From NCBI GenBank assembly GCA_029593465.1, contig JAKTNK010000001.1, forward strand, positions 219,497 through 283,496: a stretch of DNA of 64,000 bases, given 5' to 3'. Origin of the DNA: Streptococcus suis. Its GTDB lineage: Bacteria; Bacillota; Bacilli; Lactobacillales; Streptococcaceae. Shown piece after piece: positions 9,837 through 18,366 of the stretch; within the stretch, counting starts at the first letter, position 1; the number at the start of each line of letters is the position of its first letter. Made by a program: the position numbers and the translations under genes. The notes under the pieces were generated by a model. The model saw only the letters and a program-made list of their open reading frames with translations, was not told where the DNA came from and ran no database searches.

Positions 9837-10019
9837 AAACAAATAACCTTTAACAAATAACCTTTAACTAAGTCCAGAGAGGCATAGAAGGTTGTGATTT
9901 GCGGATTTCGTTCGGAATGATGTTGCCAAGCGTTGAACGTATTTGGTACTAAAGGAAGTCCTTTATTTCGTAAGCCTTGCCGGTTCTGGTAGGGCTTTTA
10001 TTGTTGTGAAGGAGACAAA
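9837..10019 (+). promoter_or_regulatory. PyrR-dependent attenuator leader of pyrF-pyrE
   Basis: The 180-base leader contains AGTCCAGAGAGGC (9871-9883), the conserved PyrR-binding hairpin loop of Gram-positive pyr operons. It ends in a terminator-like hairpin at 9972-9999 (AAGCCTTGCC pairing with GGTAGGGCTT, then TTTTA). With UMP bound, PyrR would stabilise the anti-antiterminator and stop transcription before pyrF. A 14-base tandem duplication lies at 9841-9868. Confidence 0.85.
9841..9868 (+). repeat. Two tandem copies of a 14-base unit in the pyr leader
   Basis: The unit AAATAACCTTTAAC occurs at 9841-9854 and 9855-9868, just 5' of the PyrR-binding loop. It lies in the arm that could pair in the antiterminator fold. 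Confidence 0.9.
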
Positions 10020-10712
10020 ATGTTTGAGAAAAGACCTATTATTGCCCTTGATTTTCCAGGTTTTGAGAGTGCAAAAATTTTTTTAGAGCGTTTTCCCAAA
10101 GAAGACAAACTCTATGTCAAGGTAGGGATGGAACTCTATTATGCCAGTGGTCCCCAAATCATTAGCTATGTCAAAGCTCTGGGACACAGTGTTTTTTTAG
10201 ATTTAAAATTGCATGATATTCCAAATACGGTCGAGTCAGCAATGCGTGTTTTAGCAAAGCTTGATGTGGATATGGTAAACGTCCACGCAGCTGGAGGTCT
10301 GGAGATGATGAGGGCGGCGAGACGTGGTTTTGGCGATAAGGGTCTGTTAATCGCCGTGACGCAGCTAACATCGACAACAGAGCAAGGCATGCAGGGGGAC
10401 CAAAATATCCAGACAAGCCTTCAGGACTCTGTGAAGCACTATGCTCAAAAGACAGCAGAAGCTGGCTTGGACGGGGTTGTTTGCTCAGCTCATGAGGTTG
10501 AGGTGATTAAGGAGGTGACTTCAGCTGATTTCATTTGTTTAACCCCAGGCATACGCCCAGAGTTATCGGAACTTGGTGATCAAAAACGGGTCATGACTCC
10601 CGCTCAAGCGCGTAAAAATGGTTCGGATTTTATTGTCGTTGGTCGCCCTATCATAAGGGCTAAAAATCCCGTTCAAGCCTACCACGCGATTAAAGCGGAT
10701 TGGAATCGTTAA
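10020..10712 (+). CDS. pyrF: Orotidine 5'-phosphate decarboxylase
   Basis: Decarboxylates OMP to UMP, the last step of de novo pyrimidine synthesis. The protein is 230 residues, the normal length. The signature [10 protein letters not shown] at residues 61-70 carries the catalytic Asp61-Lys63-Asp66 set, with IALDFPG at the N terminus and the phosphate-binding segments TPGIRP and FIVVGRPII at the C terminus. The start follows GAAGGAGAC directly. It is the first gene behind the PyrR-type leader and is followed by pyrE, so UMP feedback should control both. Confidence 0.96.
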   Translation: MFEKRPIIALDFPGFESAKIFLERFPKEDKLYVKVGMELYYASGPQIISYVKALGHSVFLDLKLHDIPNTVESAMRVLAKLDVDMVNVHAAGGLEMMRAARRGFGDKGLLIAVTQLTSTTEQGMQGDQNIQTSLQDSVKHYAQKTAEAGLDGVVCSAHEVEVIKEVTSADFICLTPGIRPELSELGDQKRVMTPAQARKNGSDFIVVGRPIIRAKNPVQAYHAIKADWNR

Positions 10713-10745
10713 TCATTATTATTGAAAAGAGTAAAGGAGAAGATT

Positions 10746-11384
10746 ATGACACTTGCGACACAAATTGCGTCTGATTTATTAGATATTAAGGCCGTTTACT
10801 TACAGCCAGAAGCTCCCTTCACTTGGTCTTCTGGTATCAAGTCTCCTATTTACACGGATAATCGTGTGACCTTGTCTTACCCAGAAACCCGTACCTTGAT
10901 TGAGAATGGTTTTGTAGCCACCATCCAAGAAAAATTTCCAGATGTTGAGGTTATTGCTGGGACAGCTACGGCCGGCATTCCTCACGGTGCTATTATTGCG
11001 GATAAAATGAACTTGCCCTTTGCCTATATTCGTTCTAAACCGAAAGATCACGGAGCGGGCAATCAAATTGAAGGGCGCGTGATTAAGGGACAGAAAATGG
11101 TCATCATCGAAGACCTTATTTCTACTGGTGCTTCAGTTTTGGAAGCTGTTAAGGCAGCTCAAAAAGCTGGGGTAAGGGTTCTTGGGGTTGTGGCTATTTT
11201 TACCTATGAATTACCCCAAGCACAGCAGCATTTTGAAGTGGCCGGTGTAGCACTAGAAACCCTGTCTAACTATACGGAACTCATCAAGGTAGCCAAGGTT
11301 CAAGGCTACATCACTGCAGATGACTTGACGCTTTTTAAACGCTTTAAAGAAGATCAGGAGCATTGGCAAGAAAACACCTTGTAG
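10746..11384 (+). CDS. pyrE: Orotate phosphoribosyltransferase
   Basis: Adds phosphoribose from PRPP to orotate, giving OMP for PyrF. ATG 10746 follows AAAGGAG at normal spacing and gives [14 protein letters not shown], the familiar streptococcal N terminus. An upstream in-frame start at 10722 is not supported. The protein is 212 residues. Motifs are the orotate-binding [16 protein letters not shown], the catalytic loop [15 protein letters not shown] and the PRPP-binding [13 protein letters not shown]. It lies 33 bases after pyrF in the same operon. Confidence 0.96.
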   Translation: MTLATQIASDLLDIKAVYLQPEAPFTWSSGIKSPIYTDNRVTLSYPETRTLIENGFVATIQEKFPDVEVIAGTATAGIPHGAIIADKMNLPFAYIRSKPKDHGAGNQIEGRVIKGQKMVIIEDLISTGASVLEAVKAAQKAGVRVLGVVAIFTYELPQAQQHFEVAGVALETLSNYTELIKVAKVQGYITADDLTLFKRFKEDQEHWQENTL

Positions 11385-11407
11385 TTTTTAACGCGTTTGG
11401 GTATAAT
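11379..11407 (+). promoter_or_regulatory. Promoter for the GNAT-amidase pair
   Basis: TTGTAG (11379-11384) and TATAAT (11402-11407) have a 17-base spacer. The -35 overlaps the end of pyrE. It would separate the next two genes from PyrR control. Confidence 0.7.
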
Positions 11408-11432
11408 GCTCTTAGTTACATGGAGGTATCCG

Positions 11433-12188
11433 ATGCGTTACAAACAATTATTAGAGTCGGCAGAACACCCTTATCGTGAAACACTTGAGTGGAAATACTT
11501 TAAAAATCCCGAACTACACACAAAATATTTTGAAAACTATTTGTCTTATAAAAAACAACCTCATTTGAAGCAGTTGCAAGAGGACATCAACTACTTAGCT
11601 GATGAACAAGCGGGCTATGGCGAAAGGTATGCTTTTCTCTTTTTTGCTGAAAATGAGGACTTGACGGATGAGATGAGAGCTTACTTGTCAGAAAATGGGT
11701 TTGACTTAGTCAAGCATATCATTTTTACCAGCAAGATTGACCACCTACAGTTAAGTCAAAAAGATGTCTCACCAATTACCATTACAAGGTTATCAGAAGC
11801 TGATTTAAAGGCCTATGTCGCTAGTCAGTATGAGACGAACCTCATCTATGGAAAAGCCTATGCTGATCAAATGCGTCACTATAATGAAAATCACTTATTA
11901 GAGGATGCTTCAGTGATTTACCTTGCTAAAGATGGTAATGAGATTGTCGGAGCCCTAACGGCTTGGTACTTTGAAGATTACGTCGAAATGGATGACTTTC
12001 ATGTTAATGAAAACTACAGAGGACGTGGTATTGGTAGTGCTTTACAAGCAAAAGCAAGTGAAGGCGTCTCCAATGCTATCTTGATAGCAGAAGAAGAAAA
12101 TCGTGATATGTATCAACACCAAGGTTATCAGGAAGTGGCTTACTATTGGACGGCATTAAAGTCAGATATGAGGAGTCGTGATGTTTAA
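11433..12188 (+). CDS. GNAT-family N-acetyltransferase
   Basis: A 251-residue protein starting at ATG 11433 after TGGAGGT. An earlier in-frame start at 11397 overlaps the promoter and is not used. The C-terminal half is a GNAT fold: VDDFHV-like strand EMDDFHVNENYRGRGIGSAL, near residues 187-205, includes the acetyl-CoA pyrophosphate loop RGRGIGSAL. The N-terminal ~110 residues are a family-specific extension. The substrate is unknown. The end overlaps the next gene by eight bases, so the pair is translationally coupled and may act on related substrates. Confidence 0.82.
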   Translation: MRYKQLLESAEHPYRETLEWKYFKNPELHTKYFENYLSYKKQPHLKQLQEDINYLADEQAGYGERYAFLFFAENEDLTDEMRAYLSENGFDLVKHIIFTSKIDHLQLSQKDVSPITITRLSEADLKAYVASQYETNLIYGKAYADQMRHYNENHLLEDASVIYLAKDGNEIVGALTAWYFEDYVEMDDFHVNENYRGRGIGSALQAKASEGVSNAILIAEEENRDMYQHQGYQEVAYYWTALKSDMRSRDV

Positions 12189-13623
12189 AGACGCAACAGA
12201 CATGGCAGCAGCTGTCCGAGCAGGCAGTGTTTCTGCAGAAGAGCTTGTTCGTGATACCATGGCTAAAGCAACATTAGGCAATCCTGCTTTAAATGCGATT
12301 ACAAGCACGCGCTATGATAAGGCGATTGCAGAAGCACGTTGCCGTGATTTTTCATCAAAGCCCTTTGCAGGTGTTCCGATTTTCTTAAAAGACTTGGGAC
12401 AAGAACAAGAAGGAGAACCATCAACTTCTGGTTCTCCTTTATTGAGGCAGTACATCGCTAGGCAATCGGATTATTATGTCAAACGCTTAGAATCTCTAGG
12501 CTTTATCGTGGTGGGCAGAAGTAATACGCCTGAGTTTGGCTTTAAGAATATCTCTGATAGCCAACTTCATGGTCCAGTCAATTTGCCTGATGATTTGTCT
12601 CGTAATGCTGGTGGCTCATCAGGAGGAGCAGCAGCCTTAGTGGCTTCGGGGATTAGTCCCCTTGCGCCTGCCAGTGATGGTGGCGGGTCCATTCGTATTC
12701 CTGCTTCTTTTAATGGGTTGATAGGGCTTAAACCAACTCGAGGAAGAATTCCAGTTGGTCCCAGTGCTTACCGAGGTTGGCAAGGGGCATCTGTGAATTT
12801 TGCCTTGACCAAGACTATCCGAGACACCAAGCGCCTACTACAGCATTTTCAAGTGTGTCAAATGGAGAGCCCATTTGTTTTACCGCTCTTAGAAGATGAA
12901 GCTTTTGAGCTTAAAAAGTCTCATCCCTTGAAAATCGCTGTGCAACTCGAATCGCCAATTGGTAGCCCAGTCTCTGAAGAAGCGCTCAAAGCCCTTAATC
13001 AGGCAGCGGCTTTTTTATCAGACAAGGGGCATGAGGTGACCTTGCTTAGCAAGCAGCCCTTAGACGGCATAGAAGCCATGACATCCTACTATGTGATGAA
13101 TGCGGTTGAGACAGCAGCCATGTTTGATAAGATTGAGCAATCTCTCAAGCGAAAGATGACCATTGATGATATGGAGTTGATGACCTGGGCTATTTTTCAG
13201 AGTGGGCAACAGATTCCTGCTAAGACTTATTCTGCTATTTTAAGCCAGTGGGATCAGTATAGCCGTATTATGCATGATTTTCATAACCAATACGATATTC
13301 TCTTATCTCCAACAGTTGCGGATGTTGCTCCTAAGCATGGTCAATTTGACTTGCCAGCTGAGATGCTTAACAAGCTGAGAGCGATTGAGGAAGCAAGTCC
13401 AGATGAGCAGCAAGAGCTCATTTGGCAGATGTTTGCAGCAAGTTTAGCGTGGACCCCTTTTACACAACAGGCCAATCTTACCGGACAACCATCCATCAGT
13501 TTGCCCCTCTATCGTACGGCAGCAGGTTTAGCCATCGGTGTTCAGGCGACAGCAGCCAAAGGAAGGGAAGATGTGTTGTTAGCTTTGGGTGAGTTGTTTG
13601 AAAGTGAGTGGCAGTTTTGTTAA
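12181..13623 (+). CDS. Amidase (amidase-signature family)
   Basis: A 480-residue hydrolase of the amidase-signature family, related to GatA but not next to gatB or gatC. The Ser-cisSer-Lys triad is visible: Lys in PIFLKDLGQE near residue 72, and the serine-rich loop GGSSGGAAALVASGISPLAPASDGG with the nucleophile in GSIRIPASFNGLIGLKPTRGRIP near residues 145-195. ATG 12181 lies five bases after AGGAG. The start overlaps the end of the GNAT gene. Homologues in streptococci are annotated as 6-aminohexanoate-cyclic-dimer hydrolase or as a generic amidase. The true substrate is not evident. Confidence 0.88.
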   Translation: MFKDATDMAAAVRAGSVSAEELVRDTMAKATLGNPALNAITSTRYDKAIAEARCRDFSSKPFAGVPIFLKDLGQEQEGEPSTSGSPLLRQYIARQSDYYVKRLESLGFIVVGRSNTPEFGFKNISDSQLHGPVNLPDDLSRNAGGSSGGAAALVASGISPLAPASDGGGSIRIPASFNGLIGLKPTRGRIPVGPSAYRGWQGASVNFALTKTIRDTKRLLQHFQVCQMESPFVLPLLEDEAFELKKSHPLKIAVQLESPIGSPVSEEALKALNQAAAFLSDKGHEVTLLSKQPLDGIEAMTSYYVMNAVETAAMFDKIEQSLKRKMTIDDMELMTWAIFQSGQQIPAKTYSAILSQWDQYSRIMHDFHNQYDILLSPTVADVAPKHGQFDLPAEMLNKLRAIEEASPDEQQELIWQMFAASLAWTPFTQQANLTGQPSISLPLYRTAAGLAIGVQATAAKGREDVLLALGELFESEWQFC

Positions 13624-13626
13624 GGA

Positions 13627-13671
13627 TTTCAAGAACTATTTCTTGAAAGTCTTCAAAAAATGGAGTAAACT
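13627..13671 (+). promoter_or_regulatory. Promoter with overlapping palindrome before amino-acid binding protein
   Basis: TTGAAA (13643-13648) and TAAACT (13666-13671) with 17-base spacing form a promoter. A perfect inverted repeat TTTCAAGAA-ctat-TTCTTGAAA (13627-13648) covers the -35, so a repressor site is possible. It could alternatively help end the amidase transcript, but no T run follows. Confidence 0.65.
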
Positions 13672-13720
13672 AGTTTAGTAAGCCTTTTCAGTCTTATAAA
13701 AAAACCAAAAGGAAAAGATT

Positions 13721-14593
13721 ATGATCAAAAAAGTGACGTCTATGATGACTTTAGGGTTGGCCGCTACTTTGTTGTCTGCTTGTTCTAATGATAAGGCTGC
13801 TCAAGAGCAGTCTAGTTGGGATAAAATCGAAAAGGCTGGTGTTTTGAAAGTGGCAACACCAGGAACCTTGTACCCAACCTCTTATTATAATGATGACAAA
13901 GAGTTGATTGGTTATGAAATTGACATGATGAATGAAATTGGAAAACGTCTTCATGTTAAGGTCAAGTACCAAGAAATCGGAGTGGCAGAAGCATTTACCT
14001 CTGTTGATAGCGGTAAGGTTGACGTTGCCGTTAACAATTTTGATACAACATCAGAGCGTCTGAAAAAATACAACTTCTCGATTCCTTACAAGTACTCAGT
14101 AGGTGGAATGATTGTACGCGAAGATGGTTCATCAGGGATTGAAGCCAAGGATTTGTCTGACTGGAAGGGTAAAAAAGCTGGTGGTGGTGCAGGGACGCAG
14201 TACATGAAAATTGCTGCCAAGTTAGGTGCTGAACCAGTGATCTATGATAATGTTACCAATGACGTTTACCTTCGAGATGTATCGACAGGACGTACGGACT
14301 TCATTCCGAACGATTACTATACGCAAAAAGTAGCGGTCCAATACGTGACCAAACAGTACCCTGATATCAAAGTTAAAGTGGGTGATGTGAGGTATAACCC
14401 TACAGAGCAAGGTATTGTCATGAGTAAGAAAGACCAATCCCTCAAGAAAAAATTGGACAGTGTGATTAAAGAAATGCAGGAAGATGGCACCTTGAAAAAG
14501 ATTTCAGAGAAATATTATGGAGGTCAAGACCTTACCAAACCTGCTAAAGACATGGAAGATTTGCCAACCGTTGACGTTTCAGGTGAAAAATAA
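13721..14593 (+). CDS. Amino-acid ABC transporter substrate-binding lipoprotein
   Basis: A 290-residue extracellular lipoprotein of solute-binding family 3. The signal peptide ends in the lipobox LLSAC with the lipidated Cys at residue 21. The mature part begins a typical binding domain: KVATPGTLYPTSYYNDDKELIGYEIDMMNEIGKRL. A polar amino acid is the likely ligand, and several relatives bind cystine or methionine-related compounds, but this cannot be decided. The permease gene follows after a stem-loop that probably reduces its expression relative to the binding protein. No ATPase gene is in this cluster. Confidence 0.88.
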   Translation: MIKKVTSMMTLGLAATLLSACSNDKAAQEQSSWDKIEKAGVLKVATPGTLYPTSYYNDDKELIGYEIDMMNEIGKRLHVKVKYQEIGVAEAFTSVDSGKVDVAVNNFDTTSERLKKYNFSIPYKYSVGGMIVREDGSSGIEAKDLSDWKGKKAGGGAGTQYMKIAAKLGAEPVIYDNVTNDVYLRDVSTGRTDFIPNDYYTQKVAVQYVTKQYPDIKVKVGDVRYNPTEQGIVMSKKDQSLKKKLDSVIKEMQEDGTLKKISEKYYGGQDLTKPAKDMEDLPTVDVSGEK

Positions 14594-14615
14594 GAACAAA
14601 CATAACCTAAGAAGT

Positions 14616-14648
14616 AGAAGATTGAGTTGGTACTCAGTCTTCTCTTTT
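14616..14648 (+). terminator. Intergenic stem-loop (partial terminator) between binding protein and permease
   Basis: AGAAGATTGAGT (14616-14627) pairs with ACTCAGTCTTCT (14632-14643), followed by CTTTT. Such partial terminators commonly give excess binding protein over permease. Confidence 0.75.
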
Positions 14649-14667
14649 GATAAGTAAAGGAGAGATT

Positions 14668-15339
14668 ATGTCCGTTAATTGGCAAGCACTCTTTAACCCA
14701 GACTTAGCGATAGAGGCCATTCCACTCATCTTAGAAGGCTTACCTTATACAATAGCTTTATCATTGATTGGTTTTGTCTTGGGGACTATTTTAGGCTTTT
14801 TTGTGGCTCTTTGCCGCATGTCAACCCTTGCCCCCTTACGGTGGCTAGCTGCAGCTCACGTTTCCTTGATGAGAGGGATTCCCTTGATGGTACTTTTATT
14901 CTTTATCTATTTCGGCTTACCATTTATGGGAATTGAGTTAGATGCGATTCTTGCAACGATTATCGCCTTCACCTGCATGTCGAGCGCTTATATCTCAGAA
15001 ATTATCCGTTCGTCCTTAGCAGCTGTTGATAAGGGACAGTGGGAAGCGGCAAAATCACTTGGCTTACGGACGCCGATTATTTATCGTAAAGTCATTATCC
15101 CTCAGGCGATTCGGATTGCTTTACCACCTCTTAGTAATGTTCTGTTGGATATGGTCAAAAGTACAGCCTTGACAGCGATGATTACGGTTCCAGAGATGTT
15201 TAATAAGGCTAAAATTGTTGGTGGTGCCAAGTCAGACTACATGACAGTTTACATCGTTGTTGCCTTGATGTATTGGGTGATTTGTACCTTATATGCTATC
15301 GGGCAGGACAAAATGGAAAAACACTTATCCTTGGATTGA
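14668..15339 (+). CDS. Amino-acid ABC transporter permease
   Basis: A 223-residue membrane protein of the HisM/GlnP permease family, with about five membrane segments. ATG 14668 is seven bases after AAGGAGAG; an upstream in-frame start at 14647 is not supported. The conserved cytoplasmic loop for ATPase contact, EAAKSLGLRTPIIYRKVIIPQAIRIALPP, is near residues 131-155. It works with the lipoprotein encoded just upstream. No ATP-binding subunit follows, since ung comes next, so the pair must borrow an ATPase encoded elsewhere. Confidence 0.9.
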   Translation: MSVNWQALFNPDLAIEAIPLILEGLPYTIALSLIGFVLGTILGFFVALCRMSTLAPLRWLAAAHVSLMRGIPLMVLLFFIYFGLPFMGIELDAILATIIAFTCMSSAYISEIIRSSLAAVDKGQWEAAKSLGLRTPIIYRKVIIPQAIRIALPPLSNVLLDMVKSTALTAMITVPEMFNKAKIVGGAKSDYMTVYIVVALMYWVICTLYAIGQDKMEKHLSLD

Positions 15340-15345
15340 AAATAG

Positions 15346-15373
15346 AGTCTTGGATGATATTCCAAGGCTTTTT
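15346..15373 (+). terminator. Terminator after ABC permease
   Basis: AGTCTTGGA (15346-15354) pairs with TCCAAGGCT (15361-15369), followed by TTTT. Confidence 0.85.
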
Positions 15374-15428
15374 GCGTTAAAAATATGATAGAATAAAAGT
15401 AACTATTAGTAAGGGATTAGGTATTCGT

Positions 15429-16082
15429 ATGAAACATTCAAAGTGGCACCAGCTGCTAAAGGAACAAATGCCAGATGGCTACTTTGCCAAGATTAATCAG
15501 TTTTTAAATGAGGTTTATGGCAAAGAAGTGGTTTACCCAGAGCGAGATAACGTCTTTAAGGCCTTGTCTATGACCGATTATGATGACGTTTCGGTGCTGA
15601 TTTTAGGACAGGACCCCTATCATGGGCCAGGTCAGGCTCAAGGTTTATCTTTTTCGGTGCCAGATACCATTCCTGCCCCACCCTCTTTACAAAATATTTT
15701 AAAAGAGCTGCGTGATGATGTTGGTTATCGTTCTCACCACGATTTGACCTCTTGGGCGAAGCAAGGGGTGTTGCTGTTAAATGCTTGTCTAACCGTTCCA
15801 GCAGGTCAAGCCAATGGGCATGCCGGTCTTGTTTGGGAGCCGTTTACCGATGCTGTGATTCGTTTGCTCAACCAGAAAGAGGACCCTATTGTCTTTGTGC
15901 TCTGGGGAGCCTATGCCCGTAAGAAAAAGGCACTGATTACAAACGACCGCCACCTAGTGGTTGAGTCTCCCCATCCTAGTCCGCTGTCTAGTCATCGTGG
16001 CTTCTTTGGGAGTCGCCCTTTTTCGCAAACCAATGACTTTTTAGAGGCTGTTGGCAAACCGCCGATTGATTGGCTGGTTTAG
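15429..16082 (+). CDS. ung: Uracil-DNA glycosylase
   Basis: Removes uracil from DNA as the first step of base-excision repair. The 217-residue length is standard for family 1. The catalytic water-activating loop is [11 protein letters not shown], with Asp62, and the DNA-intercalation and His motif is [20 protein letters not shown] near the C terminus. It precedes pyrC by 77 bases. The ung-pyrC neighbourhood is as I recall in pyogenic streptococci. Nothing unusual is seen. Confidence 0.97.
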   Translation: MKHSKWHQLLKEQMPDGYFAKINQFLNEVYGKEVVYPERDNVFKALSMTDYDDVSVLILGQDPYHGPGQAQGLSFSVPDTIPAPPSLQNILKELRDDVGYRSHHDLTSWAKQGVLLLNACLTVPAGQANGHAGLVWEPFTDAVIRLLNQKEDPIVFVLWGAYARKKKALITNDRHLVVESPHPSPLSSHRGFFGSRPFSQTNDFLEAVGKPPIDWLV

Positions 16083-16159
16083 CCCTTACCCTTTTGCTCG
16101 TCACTAACTGCTTGACGTTAGCGATGACTCACCTATCATGCACTGTTAAGGAGAACCTA

Positions 16160-17431
16160 ATGCTACTAATCAAAAATGGTCGTGTTCTAGATCCCAAAAC
16201 CAATCTTGATCGCCACTTGGATATTCTGATTGAGGGAAAACAGATAGTCAAAATGGCTGAGGCTATTGAAGAGCCCAATGCGGAAGTAATCGATGCTAGT
16301 GGGCACATGGTTGCTCCAGGTTTGGTTGATATCCATGTGCACTTTAGAGAACCTGGTCAGACACATAAAGAAGACATTCATACCGGAGCCCTTGCAGCCG
16401 CCGCCGGCGGATTTACAACAGTCGTTATGATGGCCAATACCAGTCCAACCATATCAACCCGAGAAACCTTGGAAGAAGTGCTTGAGTCAGCCGCAAAAGA
16501 AGCCATTCATATTAAATCAAATGTTTCCGCGACGATTAACTTTGATGGTCAGCATGTAACGGATTTTGAAGAACTTTTGCAAGTAGGTGCTGTTGGTATT
16601 TCAGATGACGGCATTCCCTTAGAAGATTCCGGGGTGGTCAGACAAGTCTTTCAGAAGGCTATGACCTTAGATGCCGTCGTTGCACTACACGAGGAAGATC
16701 CCAAACTCAATGGCATTTTGGGGCTTAATGAGCACATTGCACGCAAGCATTTTGGCTGTGAAGGGGCGCGCGGGGTAGCGGAGTACTCCATGGTTGCGCG
16801 TGATGTGATGATTGCTTATGATGTTGGTAATAAATGTCATATTCAACACCTGTCCAAGGCGGAATCTGTCAAGCTTGTGGCCTTTGCCCAAAGTCTTGGT
16901 GCAGCTGTTACAGCAGAAGTTTCCCCACAACATTTTTCAAAGACAGAAGCACTTTTACTTGAAAAAGGAGCTGATGCCAAGATGAATCCACCGCTACGCT
17001 TAGAGTCAGACCGCTTGGCTGTGATTGAGGGCTTGAAATCAGGGGTTATCTCAATCATTTCTACCGATCATGCTCCTCATCATAAGGATGAGAAAAAGGT
17101 TGCTGATATTACAAAAGCACCGTCTGGTATGACCGGACTAGAGACGTCGCTTTCTCTTGGTCTTACCTATCTGGTTGGTGAAGGTCATCTTAGCCTATTG
17201 GAATTACTAAGCAAGATGACCTGCAACCCAGCTGACTTGTATGGTTTTGATGCAGGTTACTTAGCTGAAGGAGGCCCGGCAGATGTGGTTATTTTCTCTG
17301 AAGATACGCGACAGATTGAAGAGGATTTTTTGTCCAAATCCTCAAATTCTCCCTTTATTGGCGAAACGCTAAAAGGAGAAATTATCTACACCATATGTGA
17401 TGGTCAAATTGTTTACCAAAACGTTTCGTAA
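16160..17431 (+). CDS. pyrC: Dihydroorotase
   Basis: Cyclises carbamoyl aspartate to dihydroorotate in pyrimidine synthesis. ATG 16160 follows AAGGAGA at good spacing and gives 423 residues. A longer frame from 16070 would overlap ung and is rejected. Type I (PyrC/AllB) metal-binding motifs are complete: [12 protein letters not shown] near residues 57-68, the later His residues in EVSPQHF, and STDHAPH near residue 302. A strong terminator follows. No PyrR leader is visible directly upstream, so its control differs from pyrF-pyrE or is shared with ung. Confidence 0.95.
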   Translation: MLLIKNGRVLDPKTNLDRHLDILIEGKQIVKMAEAIEEPNAEVIDASGHMVAPGLVDIHVHFREPGQTHKEDIHTGALAAAAGGFTTVVMMANTSPTISTRETLEEVLESAAKEAIHIKSNVSATINFDGQHVTDFEELLQVGAVGISDDGIPLEDSGVVRQVFQKAMTLDAVVALHEEDPKLNGILGLNEHIARKHFGCEGARGVAEYSMVARDVMIAYDVGNKCHIQHLSKAESVKLVAFAQSLGAAVTAEVSPQHFSKTEALLLEKGADAKMNPPLRLESDRLAVIEGLKSGVISIISTDHAPHHKDEKKVADITKAPSGMTGLETSLSLGLTYLVGEGHLSLLELLSKMTCNPADLYGFDAGYLAEGGPADVVIFSEDTRQIEEDFLSKSSNSPFIGETLKGEIIYTICDGQIVYQNVS

Positions 17432-17450
17432 GTGATGATAGCGGCTCAAA

Positions 17451-17492
17451 GGTATCCCATTTCGCTAATATTAGTGGATGGGATACCTTTTT
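17451..17492 (+). terminator. Terminator after pyrC
   Basis: GGTATCCCAT (17451-17460) pairs perfectly with ATGGGATACC (17478-17487), followed by five T. Confidence 0.93.
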
Positions 17493-17497
17493 GAGAC

Positions 17498-17523
17498 TAA
17501 AAAACTCCTCAATCAAGAGGAGT
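17498..17523 (-). terminator. Terminator of plsY (minus strand)
   Basis: ACTCCTC (17504-17510) pairs with GAGGAGT (17517-17523). Read on the minus strand it follows plsY and ends in a T run. Confidence 0.85.
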
Positions 17524-17527
17524 GGGC

Positions 17528-18166
17528 TTACTTTTTAGGGCGTTGTTTGGTTAGATTTAATCCAAAAGGCACTAGATTTTCTCGTTTAGCCTTAATGCGT
17601 GCGATGTTGTCTTGGTGCCGCACAATAATCACAGTCGCCATTGCTAAAATGATAAAGGTAAAGAGCAAATCATAGCCTATCAATAGGAATCCAAAAGCTG
17701 GGAAAATCAAGGCGCTGATAGCCGCTACGATTGCAACAGTAATACTGGTAAAGGAAATCATGCTAGACAGCAGCAGTGTCACCACAAAAACGACAAAAAG
17801 GTAAAGGAGAAATAAGGGCGCAAATCCCAACAGAACACCGGCGCTTGTCGCCACAGCTTTCCCACCTTTAAAATGCGCAAAAATAGGATAGGTATGACCG
17901 ATAATCGCAAAAAAACCTACAAAAAGAGGTGAGATTGAGCTCCCAAACCAAGTCGCTAAGAGGACTGCGAGTGTCCCTTTTAGTAAGTCAATAGCTAGGG
18001 TAGTAAAACCTGCTTTCCAACCCAAAATACGAAACGTATTGGTTGTCCCCATATTACCAGAGCCATGGTCACGTAAATTGATATGATAACAGTATTTGCC
18101 AATCCATAGTCCAGTTGGGATAGAACCCAAGAGGTAGGCAATCAATATGAGTAAAATTGTTTTCAT
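17528..18166 (-). CDS. plsY: Acyl-phosphate:glycerol-3-phosphate acyltransferase PlsY
   Basis: Membrane enzyme that transfers an acyl group from acyl-phosphate to glycerol-3-phosphate, the first acylation in phospholipid synthesis. The 212-residue protein has about five membrane segments and the three PlsY motifs: [11 protein letters not shown] near residue 15, [15 protein letters not shown] near residue 37, and [21 protein letters not shown] near residue 100. It is transcribed opposite to its neighbours and divergent from parE, as I recall in related streptococci. The basic C-terminal tail is normal. Confidence 0.95.
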   Translation of the reverse strand: MKTILLILIAYLLGSIPTGLWIGKYCYHINLRDHGSGNMGTTNTFRILGWKAGFTTLAIDLLKGTLAVLLATWFGSSISPLFVGFFAIIGHTYPIFAHFKGGKAVATSAGVLLGFAPLFLLYLFVVFVVTLLLSSMISFTSITVAIVAAISALIFPAFGFLLIGYDLLFTFIILAMATVIIVRHQDNIARIKAKRENLVPFGLNLTKQRPKK

Positions 18167-18308
18167 AAGTCTATTATAGCATAGCTCTTCTTTCTTACAA
18201 ATGACTTTGCTAAGAAAGTGTGGTGGATGATTGCCATTTTTAAAGCGTACTAGACACCAGTTGCCTTTTCCTTTAGGACAGGTGAGCTTTTTTCTCTCTT
18301 AATTATTT

Positions 18309-18337
18309 TTGCAAAATATCCTAAAAACTTGTAAGAT
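18309..18337 (+). promoter_or_regulatory. Promoter of parE
   Basis: TTGCAA (18309-18314) and TAAGAT (18332-18337), 17-base spacer, 30 bases before the parE start. Confidence 0.7.
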
Positions 18338-18366
18338 AGGAAAGATGAAACTATTTGGAGGCTATT

